The position numbers and the translations under genes were made by a program. From Mesorhizobium neociceri (GTDB taxonomy: Bacteria; Pseudomonadota; Alphaproteobacteria; Rhizobiales; Rhizobiaceae), in NCBI RefSeq assembly GCF_013520985.1, contig NZ_JACDTY010000001.1, forward strand, positions 558,001 through 622,000: DNA of 64,000 nucleotides. The letters run 5' to 3'. How positions within the stretch are numbered: position 1 is the first letter of the stretch; every line of letters starts with the position of its first letter. Below the pieces are notes generated by a model, which saw only the letters and a program-made list of their open reading frames with translations, was not told the origin of the DNA and searched no databases. Positions 47,899 through 56,090 of this stretch are shown here, piece after piece.

Positions 47899-49227
47899 AT
47901 GCGTTTGTCGCAGTTTTTCCTGCCCATCCTGAAAGAAAATCCGCGCGAGGCCGAGATCGTCTCGCACCGGCTGATGCTGCGTGCCGGCATGATCCGCCAG
48001 CAGGGGCAGGGCAGCTTTTCCTGGCTGCCGCTGGGCAAGCTGGTGCTGGACAAGGTCTGCCGGATCATCCGCGAGGAACAGAACCGCGCCGGCGCGCTGG
48101 AAATCCTGATGCCGACCATCCAGTCGGCCGATCTGTGGCGCGAAAGCGGCCGCTATGATGACTACGGCAAGGAGATGCTGCGCATCAAGGACCGGCAGGA
48201 CCGCGACATGCTCTACGGTCCGACCAATGAGGAAGTGGTCACCGAGATCGTGCGCGCCTACGTCAAGTCCTACAAGGACCTGCCGCTCAACCTCTACCAC
48301 ATCCAGTGGAAGTTCCGCGACGAGGTGCGGCCGCGCTTTGGCGTCATGCGCTCACGCGAATTTCTGATGAAGGACGCCTATTCGTTCGACCTCGATTTCG
48401 AGGGCGCCAAAGCGGCCTATAACAGGATGTTCGTCTCCTATCTCAGGACTTTCACGCGCATGGGGTTGCAGGCCATTCCGATGCGGGCCGACACCGGGCC
48501 GATCGGCGGCGACCTCAGCCACGAATTCATCATCCTGGCCGACACCGGCGAAAGCCAAGTCTATTGCAATCGCGAGTATCTGTCGCTTCAGGTGCCCGGC
48601 GAAAACACCGACTTCGCCAATGACGGCGAGATCGCCGACATCGTCAAGACGTGGACGACGCCTTACGCCGCCACCGACGAGATGCACGACGAGGCGGCCT
48701 GGGACAAGCTCGGCGAAGCGGACCGGGTCTCGGCGCGCGGCATCGAGGTCGGCCACATCTTCCATTTCGGCGACAAATATTCGAAGCCGATGGGCGCCAA
48801 GGTGACCGGGCCCGACGGCAAGGATCATTTCGTCTCCGGCGGCTCCTACGGCATCGGTCCTTCGCGCCTTGTGGCGGCGATCATCGAGGCCAGCCATGAC
48901 GACAACGGCATCATCTGGCCGGAGGCGGTGGCGCCGTTCGACGTCGGCCTGATCAACATGAAGGTGGGCGACGCCGACTGCGACCGCGTCTGCAACGAGC
49001 TCTATGCCGCCTTCGCCGGTGCGGGCAAGGATGTGCTTTACGACGACACCGACCAGAGGCCGGGCGGCAAGTTCGCCACGGCCGACCTGATCGGCCTGCC
49101 CTGGCAGGTGATCGTCGGGCCACGCGGCGTGGCCGCCGGCGAGATCGAGATCAAGAACCGCCGGACCGGCGAGCGCGAGACGCTGCCGGTGGCGGAGGCC
49201 AAGAAACGCTTCGGTGCAACCGCATGA
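47899..49227 (+). CDS. proS: Prolyl-tRNA synthetase
   Basis: Class II synthetase of 442 residues, the short alphaproteobacterial form lacking the editing insertion found in the long bacterial enzymes of about 570 residues. Motif 2 is visible in [13 protein letters not shown] and motif 3 in [10 protein letters not shown]; the C-terminal anticodon-binding domain follows. The stop overlaps the start of the lipoprotein-release permease (ATGA). Confidence 0.94.
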   Translation: MRLSQFFLPILKENPREAEIVSHRLMLRAGMIRQQGQGSFSWLPLGKLVLDKVCRIIREEQNRAGALEILMPTIQSADLWRESGRYDDYGKEMLRIKDRQDRDMLYGPTNEEVVTEIVRAYVKSYKDLPLNLYHIQWKFRDEVRPRFGVMRSREFLMKDAYSFDLDFEGAKAAYNRMFVSYLRTFTRMGLQAIPMRADTGPIGGDLSHEFIILADTGESQVYCNREYLSLQVPGENTDFANDGEIADIVKTWTTPYAATDEMHDEAAWDKLGEADRVSARGIEVGHIFHFGDKYSKPMGAKVTGPDGKDHFVSGGSYGIGPSRLVAAIIEASHDDNGIIWPEAVAPFDVGLINMKVGDADCDRVCNELYAAFAGAGKDVLYDDTDQRPGGKFATADLIGLPWQVIVGPRGVAAGEIEIKNRRTGERETLPVAEAKKRFGATA

Positions 49228-50551
49228 GCCAAGCCGCGGCAGCGAAGCCTTCGGTCGCCAAGTCTCCGGTCGGCAAGTCGCCGGTCGCCAAGTCTCCGGT
49301 CGCAGGCCCGTTCTCCATGTTCGAACGCATGGTCGCCTGGCGCTATCTGCGCTCGCGCCGCAAGGAGACGGTGATCTCGGTCATCGCCTCGATCTCCTTC
49401 CTCGGCATTATGCTCGGCGTCGCGACGCTGATCGTCGTCATGGCGGTTATGAACGGGTTCCGGGCCGAGCTTCTGACCCGCATCCTTGGCGTCAACGGTC
49501 ATCTGATCGTGCAGCCGCTGGATTCGCCGCTTGAGGATTATGCGCAGGTTGCCGCCCGCATCAACGGCGTGGCCGGCGTCAAATACGCCATCCCGCTGAT
49601 CGACGGCCAGGTGCTGGCGCAAGGCAATGTCGGCGGCGGCATGGGCGCACTGGTGCGCGGCATACGCGCCGAAGACCTCGGCAAGATCGCCATCGTCGCC
49701 AAAAACGTCAAGCAAGGTACGCTTGACGGTTTCGATTCCGGCGAGGGCGTCGCCATCGGTAAGCGCATGGCGGAGAATCTCGGCCTTGTGCTCGGCGACA
49801 CCATCACGCTGATCTCGCCGGATGGCGATGTGACGCCGATGGGCACGACGCCGCGCCTCAAGGGCTACAAGGTGGCGGCGATCTTCGAAGTCGGCATGTC
49901 GGAGTATGACAGTTCCATCGCCTACATGCCGTTTTCGGAAGCGCAGCTCTATTTCAACATGGACGGCCGGGCACAGACGATCGAGATCTATGTCGACAAT
50001 CCCGATAATGTCGATGCGCTGAAACCGCTGGTCGATGCGGCGGCGCAGCGGCCTATCGACATGGTCGACTGGCGCCAGCGCAACGAGACGTTCTTCTCCG
50101 CATTGCAGGTCGAGCGCAACGTCATGTTCATGATCCTGACGCTGATCGTGCTGGTGGCGGCGCTCAACATCATCTCCGGGCTGATCATGCTGGTGAAGGA
50201 CAAGGGCCACGACATCGCCATCCTGCGCACGATGGGCGCCTCGCGGGGCGCCATCCTGCGCATCTTCCTGATGACGGGCGCGGCGATCGGCGTCACCGGC
50301 ACGCTCGCCGGCGTTCTGCTCGGGGTGCTCATCTGCACCAACATCGAATCCATCCGCCAGTTCTTCTCCTGGATGACCGGCAAGGTGCTGTTCAATCCGG
50401 AGCTCTATTTCCTCAGCCAGCTGCCGGCCAAGATGGACCCGCGCGAGACCACCTACGTCATCCTGATGGCGCTCGGCCTGTCCTTCCTGGCAACCGTGTT
50501 TCCGGCGTGGCGGGCCGCACGGCTCGATCCGGTCGAGGCCTTGAGATACGA

Positions 50552-50555
<4 letters not shown>
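49224..50555 (+). CDS. lolC: Lipoprotein-releasing system permease, LolC/LolE family
   Basis: Inner membrane permease of 443 residues that, with the LolD ATPase, extracts lipoproteins for transfer to LolA. It has one N-terminal helix (about 55-78), a periplasmic domain and three C-terminal helices, ending [10 protein letters not shown]. Only one LolC/E gene is seen, so it probably forms a homodimer. The N-terminus carries four tandem five-residue repeats ([15 protein letters not shown] twice; 49245-49304) not typical of the family. Coupled to proS and lolD. Confidence 0.9.
49245..49304 (+). repeat. Tandem 15-bp repeat at the 5' end of lolC
   Basis: Four in-frame units of the pattern AAG-TCN-CCG-GTC-GSN encode K-S-P-V-A/G. 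The first unit is K-P-S-V-A. Such repeats can change copy number by slippage; here each step would add or remove five residues of the cytoplasmic tail without a frameshift. Confidence 0.8.
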
Positions 50556-51235
<680 letters not shown>

Positions 51236-51310
51236 GCACGGCGATACTCAGGTGAGGCCGGCCTGCGGATCTTAGCCCTTTTGGGGAGCAAAGATCGCCG
51301 AAGTCAGCTC

Positions 51311-51482
51311 CGCCCCTCATTGCCCTGCCAGCCCTTTCTCCCCGTATAGTGACGGGGAGAAAGGGCTGGCCGCTGCCTCGGCGCTATTCCTGCAACGCTA
51401 GCGATTAGCGAAATCACCGATGACAGCGCCCCTCTCCCCGTCACTATACGGGGAGAGGATGCCGGCAGGCAGGTGAGGGGCG
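51311..51482. repeat. Palindromic element variant after lolD
   Basis: A 172-bp composite palindrome in the lolD downstream gap. The outer arms CGCCCCTCA/TGAGGGGCG enclose CTCCCCGTATAGTGACGGGGAG hairpins on both sides (about 51338-51362 and 51432-51458). The core (51380-51420), read on the minus strand, contains TTCGCTAATCGCTAGCG and CAGGAAT, resembling TTCGTCAATCGCCAACG and CAGGAAT in the cobN element. It is therefore probably the same family with different arms. Confidence 0.75.
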
Positions 51483-51632
51483 GCGCCGACGTTCGCGAGC
51501 AACTCGCCATCTGAAGCGATCGCCGGCAGTGGATATCTTCCACCGCACGATCCAGCTCCTCATCACATAAACGCTTTCTTAACCCTGCCCAAACCGGCTG
51601 TCGGGATTCGTCGGCATGCCGCTTTCCGGTCG

Positions 51633-51667
51633 TTGACATTCGAACAAAATTAGAACAAAATACGAAC
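51633..51667 (+). promoter_or_regulatory. Promoter overlapped by a triple LexA-type box
   Basis: Three GAAC units at 51642-51645, 51653-51656 and 51664-51667 are each separated by exactly 7 bp. GAAC-N7-GAAC is the complement of GTTC-N7-GTTC, the LexA box of alphaproteobacteria. A TTGACA -35 (51633-51638) and a CAAAAT -10-like hexamer (51656-51661, 17-bp spacing) lie across the boxes, so LexA binding would block transcription. It precedes the 28-codon gene. Confidence 0.75.
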
Positions 51668-51689
51668 ATAGCAACAACAGGAGAGAGTT

Positions 51690-51776
51690 ATGAGCGATCT
51701 TGTTCAGGACGTCGTTTCGTTGGTGTGCATGAGTGCGTTTCTCGTTTCCATGGCGGTCTGGATCGGCGCCATGTGA
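51690..51776 (+). CDS. 28-residue hydrophobic peptide under a LexA-type box
   Basis: A small gene with a strong ribosome site (A-G-G-A-G, 6 bp before the ATG). The peptide has only two charged residues (Asp3, Asp7) and a hydrophobic segment from about residue 8 to 27 containing one Trp, predicted to span the membrane. It has its own promoter with GAAC-N7 boxes and its own terminator, hence a monocistronic SOS-type unit. In layout it resembles TisB of E. coli (29 residues, LexA-controlled membrane toxin), but no sequence relation is claimed. It could equally be a harmless membrane regulator. Confidence 0.7.
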   Translation: MSDLVQDVVSLVCMSAFLVSMAVWIGAM

Positions 51777-51781
51777 TGACC

Positions 51782-51803
51782 CTGCGGTTCGCCGCAGTGT
51801 TTT
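51782..51803 (+). terminator. Terminator after the 28-residue peptide gene
   Basis: The stem CTGCGG/CCGCAG with loop TTCG is followed by TGTTTT, starting 6 bp after the stop codon. It closes a transcript of about 135 nt beginning near 51668. Confidence 0.75.
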
Positions 51804-51891
51804 AGGGCGGGCAGGAGGGCGTTGTGCCGTTAAGCCTTTCTTGCCGCCGTGACGCTAGGGTGCTCCACCAAGACAGGGAGCAAACACCCAA

Positions 51892-53142
51892 GTGTCGCCG
51901 ATCATCACGGCCCTTCTCGTGGCCGGCAATCTCGGACTGATTTTCCTTTTGATGACCGCGCCGCTCGGTTTGCGCACGGTGAGGCGCAGCCGTGTGGTGG
52001 CCATGGACCGGCAGCGCCTCTGGCAGGCGCTGTGGCCGCTCGGCAGCGACGCCGGCTGGTCTGGCGAGATCCTGTCGGCGCAGCCGTTGGACGAGCGGGG
52101 CACGGCCCGCATCATGCTGTCCTGGGAAGGCCGTGACGGTCAACCGATCGAGCGCAGGTCGCGGTTCGAAGACGTTGTCGAGGGCAGTCGTTTTTCGATG
52201 CGCGTGATCGAGGACACCGCGCTCGATGCGTCGTTCTGGAAGGATTTTTACGAGACCACCGAGCTCGTCCCGGAGGGCGCTGGCACGCGGGTGACACTCA
52301 GCCAGACCGACCGCTATCGAGGCGTCGCCTTCCTGGTGTTCCGCTACTTCGCCATGCGCCGCGAGCTCGGCAAGTTACAGCACTGGGCGAAGACCGGGCA
52401 GTATCGCAAGGGCGGCTGGTTCGAGCATCCGCTGAGCCAGGTCGGCTTTGCCGTTTTGTCGGCCTTCATCCTGTGGCCGTTCTTCGGGCTCAATCTCGGT
52501 GGCTTGGCGCTGGCCGCGATCCTGACCTCGGTGGTCGCCCTGCACGAGCTCGGCCATATGGCGGCCTTCCGGCTGACCGGGCATCGCAAGGCGCGGATGA
52601 TCTTCATCCCGCTGCTCGGCGGCATCGCCATTGGCGGGCGGCCCTATGACAGCCGCTTCGAGGTCGCCTTCGTGGCGCTGATGGGGGCGGGGTTCTCCGC
52701 CTTCCTGGTGCCTTTGCTGATCGCCGCCAGCGGGCTCGCCTCCGGCGAAGGGCATCGGCTGGCCGCGGCCTTTCTGGCGACGCTCGCCGGCTTTGCCGCG
52801 CTGTTCAACATCGCCAATCTGGTGCCGGTTTGGAAATTCGATGGCGGCCAGGTGCTGCGCCAGATCTGCCCGGGACCGATCGCGTTGGCGCTGGCCTCGT
52901 TTTCCCTGCTGTCGGCCTTGCTGGCGATCGGCTGGCTGGCCGGTTTTTCCCAAAGCTTTCTGCTGGTGGCGGGCGCTGTCTTTGCCATCCTCAGCCTGCT
53001 GACCATGGGCAGCGGGGTAAAACCGCGCCATGAGCTGAAGCCGATCCGCACCTTCGACCGTTTCGCTATGGCCGGCGCGCTGCTGGCGGTCTTCGCCATC
53101 CACGGCTACGGGCTGTTGTGGGCCTCGGCGAAGCTACTTTGA
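51892..53142 (+). CDS. M50-type membrane metalloprotease-like protein with SRPBCC domain
   Basis: A 416-residue protein. After a short hydrophobic start, residues of about 35-150 resemble a START/SRPBCC lipid- or ligand-binding domain. The C-terminal half has at least five hydrophobic helices with the zinc motif H-E-L-G-H in the first pair and N-L-V-P-V-W-K-F-D-G-G-Q, the second metal segment of site-2 proteases. The metal ligands are complete, so it may be active in intramembrane proteolysis. The start is GTG with A-G-G-G-A-G about 11 bp upstream. The substrate is unknown. Confidence 0.75.
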   Translation: MSPIITALLVAGNLGLIFLLMTAPLGLRTVRRSRVVAMDRQRLWQALWPLGSDAGWSGEILSAQPLDERGTARIMLSWEGRDGQPIERRSRFEDVVEGSRFSMRVIEDTALDASFWKDFYETTELVPEGAGTRVTLSQTDRYRGVAFLVFRYFAMRRELGKLQHWAKTGQYRKGGWFEHPLSQVGFAVLSAFILWPFFGLNLGGLALAAILTSVVALHELGHMAAFRLTGHRKARMIFIPLLGGIAIGGRPYDSRFEVAFVALMGAGFSAFLVPLLIAASGLASGEGHRLAAAFLATLAGFAALFNIANLVPVWKFDGGQVLRQICPGPIALALASFSLLSALLAIGWLAGFSQSFLLVAGAVFAILSLLTMGSGVKPRHELKPIRTFDRFAMAGALLAVFAIHGYGLLWASAKLL

Positions 53143-53163
53143 GCGCTTGGTCGAGGCGGGACT

Positions 53164-53907
53164 TCAGCCGGCCTTGCGCGCCGGTTCGGCAGACATGCCC
53201 TCCGCCGCGCCAAAAACATCCTCGAAGGAAGACTTCAGCGCCAGGTCGAAGTCGGCCATGGTCACGGGCAGGCCGAGGTCGACGAGGCTGGTGACGCCAT
53301 GGTCCGGCACGCCGCACGGCACGATGCCGCTGAAATGGCTGAGGTCCGGCTCGACATTGACGGCAATGCCGTGAAAGCTCACCCAGCGCCGCAGCCGGAT
53401 GCCGATAGCCGCGATCTTGTCCTCGGCCGGCGAGCCGTCGGGCAGGGAAGGGCGATCGGGCCGCACCACCCAAACGCCGACGCGGTCCTCACGGCGTTCG
53501 CCGCGCACGTTGAAGGCGGCGAGCGTGCCGATGATCCATTGTTCGAGCGCGGCGACAAAGGCGCGCACATCCTCGCGCCGGCGCTTCAGGTCGAGCATCA
53601 CATAGGCGACCCGCTGTCCCGGCCCGTGATAGGTGTATTCGCCGCCACGGCCGGCTGCAAACACCGGGAAACGGTCGGGATCGATCAGATCCTCGATGCG
53701 GGCGCTGGTGCCGGCGGTGTAAAGCGGTGGATGCTCGACCAGCCAGACCATCTCGGCGGCCGCACCGGAGCGGATCGCCTCGGCGCGCGTTTCCATCAGG
53801 GCAAGCGCATCGGGATAGGCGGTAAGGCCAGGCTCGATGCGCCATTCGACCGGAGCTGAGCCGGGCAAGGGCAGGAAAGACGTGGCGATCTGGCTGCGTT
53901 CTGTCAT
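53164..53907 (-). CDS. lipB: Octanoyltransferase (lipoate-protein ligase B)
   Basis: Moves octanoate from acyl-carrier protein to lipoyl domains, the first step of lipoate synthesis. The 247-residue protein has [15 protein letters not shown], the catalytic Lys in [17 protein letters not shown] and the catalytic Cys in I-V-P-C-G-V. The ATG at 53907 was preferred over one at 53976, because the intervening segment is Arg/Lys-rich and not family-like. Convergent with the M50 gene. Confidence 0.92.
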   Translation of the reverse strand: MTERSQIATSFLPLPGSAPVEWRIEPGLTAYPDALALMETRAEAIRSGAAAEMVWLVEHPPLYTAGTSARIEDLIDPDRFPVFAAGRGGEYTYHGPGQRVAYVMLDLKRRREDVRAFVAALEQWIIGTLAAFNVRGERREDRVGVWVVRPDRPSLPDGSPAEDKIAAIGIRLRRWVSFHGIAVNVEPDLSHFSGIVPCGVPDHGVTSLVDLGLPVTMADFDLALKSSFEDVFGAAEGMSAEPARKAG

Positions 53908-54142
53908 GGCTTTTCGTTTTTCGCGCAATGCACGCCGGCTTCCAAAACCCGCCTTGCGCCTTGGGGCGGAATGCATTTGCCCTTCATATGGCGGTATCTG
54001 GCTGAAACGTCCAGTTCGCCCCGCATTTCGGCCTTCCCGACCGTTATGCCAATTCCCGGCGATTATTGCGCGCCGCGCCCTTGTTTCACCGGAAACGATT
54101 TGCTACACGCCGCGAGCCGGTTCGTTCCGGCTCCTACCACGG

Positions 54143-54227
54143 GCGGTCGTGGCGGAATTGGTAGACGCGCAGCGTTGAGGTCGCTGTGGGGCAACCCGTG
54201 GAAGTTCGAGTCTTCTCGACCGCACCA
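54143..54227 (+). tRNA. tRNA-Leu (anticodon GAG)
   Basis: An 85-nt type II tRNA. The acceptor arms GCGGTCG (54143-54149) and CGACCGC (54217-54223) pair perfectly. The anticodon stem CAGCG/CGCTG has loop TTGAGGT with anticodon GAG. A long variable arm (TGGGGCAACCCG) is typical of leucine tRNAs. The CCA is encoded. Confidence 0.97.
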
Positions 54228-54440
54228 ACATCTCTCCGATCTGATCTCGGCTTGCCTCGGCGATAGTGCGCCCCAGCGCAACGGAGAGATCGGCCTTCAA
54301 ATCCAAGATTCAACCGATCCGTAAACGCTGTCCACATCGGGCGGGCATACCAACCGCCATGCCGGCGTCGCAAATGGCGTGACCGACGGTGTCGCGCTTA
54401 CCTATAGTGCCCAGGACAATTTCATCCGGGAGCATCGCAT

Positions 54441-56058
54441 ATGTTGGGTCATGTTCGTGCGGTGGTCGTCGGTGGCGGCTGTGTCGGCGCAGGTATTCTT
54501 TACGGCTTGGCGAAGCGCGGCTGGAGCGATGTCGCGCTGCTTGAGCGGACGCAGCTCACCGCCGGTTCGACATGGCATGCGGCGGGGCTGATACCGTCCT
54601 ATGCCCGCAGTCTCAACGTCGGCCGGATGATCGCCAAATCCATTGAGATCTATGAGGGCCTCGAAGTCGAAACCGGCCAGAAGGTGGGCTGGCACAAATG
54701 CGGCCAGCTGCGTATCGCCAACACGCGCGACAGGCTCGACGAATACCGCAGCTATATCGACGTCGCCGAGGTTCAGGGCATACGGGCGCGGATCGTATCG
54801 CCCGCCGAGGCCCGAGAAATCTGGCCGCTGCTCAACAACAGCGGCATGCTGGGTGCGCTCTATCATCCCGATGACGGTCACATCGCGCCCGCTGACGTAA
54901 CCCAGGCCATGGCCAAGGGCGCACGCGACCTCGGCGCGAAGATCCATCTTGGCACCGAAGTTACGGGGTTCGAGCGGATGCCGGGCGGCGAGTGGAAGGT
55001 CAAAACCTCCCGCGGCGACATGGTCTGCGAACACGTAATCCTCGCCACCGGCAATTATGCACGCCAGACCGGCGCCATGCTGGGCCTCGACATTCCGGCA
55101 ATTCCGATCGTGCATCAGTACTGGATGACAGACGCGGTGCCCGAAGTGGTGGAGCGCAAGCGGCAGGGCCTTCCGGAAATGCCGATCCTGAGGGACGAGG
55201 GCTACGAGGGCTATTTGCGTGAAGAGGGGGACGGGCTGCTGTTCGGCCCCTACGAGCGCACCGAACAGCTCAAGCTGTTCGCCGAGAACGGCGTGCCGGA
55301 ATGGTTCGGCGCCGACCTGCTCGATGAGGATTTCGAGGCCGTCTCCTGGAACTGGGAACGGGCGAGCGAACTCGTGCCCGCGCTCGGGCGCGCCGGCATC
55401 AAGAGAAATGTGCGCGGACCGTTCCAGATGACCGCCGATGAGCTGCCGCTGATGGGGCCGGCCTGGGGGCTTCAGAATGTCTGGCTCGCCGAAGGCGTGC
55501 CGGGCGGCATCCTGTGGGGCGGAGCGATCGGTCACTATCTTTCGGAGCGGATTGTCGAAGGCGGCAACAGCATCGATACGGCGGAACTGGATCCGCGGCG
55601 CTTTGGCGACCATGCCAACAAGAACTGGACCCGGGAGAAGGTGCGGGAAGCCTGGGGCACCCATGCAGTACAACATTATCCGGGCCAGGACATGCCGGCG
55701 GCACGTCCGCAGAAAACAGCTCCGTCCTACGACCGCCTTAGACTTCATTGGCAGCACCTCCCTGGCTGCGCAGCAGAAGCAGGGCCCGGCACGCCGGATC
55801 GTGACGCTGTCCATCGACACGGATGGGGCGAGCGCCTTTGCCTATGAGGGCGTCTATCGCGACGGCAGCCTTGTCGGCCGCGTCACGTCGGCGGGTTACT
55901 CCTACACGTTTGGCCATGACATAGCGTTGGCGCTGCTGCCGCTGGAGCTTGGCACGCCCGGCACGGCGCTGGAGGTTTCAATTCTCGGCGAGCGGCGCCC
56001 GGCACGGGTGATCGCCGACTCTCCCTATGACCCTGAAGGCGCGCGCGGGCGTATGTGA
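54441..56058 (+). pseudogene. FAD-dependent oxidoreductase/GcvT fusion, internally deleted
   Basis: The first about 433 codons encode the FAD-binding half of a dimethylglycine/sarcosine dehydrogenase-like protein (V-V-V-G-G-G-C-V-G-A-G near the start, G-S-T-W-H-A-A-G-L). Near 55735 the family similarity stops. It resumes in another frame (55745-56058) with D-F-I-G, V-Y-R-D-G, V-G-R-V-T-S-A-G-Y and S-P-Y-D-P-E, the end of the GcvT C-terminal domain. Intact members are about 800 residues, so roughly 270 residues covering the folate domain are missing. The first frame runs out of family after 55735 and stops at 55847. Confidence 0.85.
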
Positions 56059-56090
56059 GGGACCTGCAGCACAGTCGGCGAAAAGCGGGC

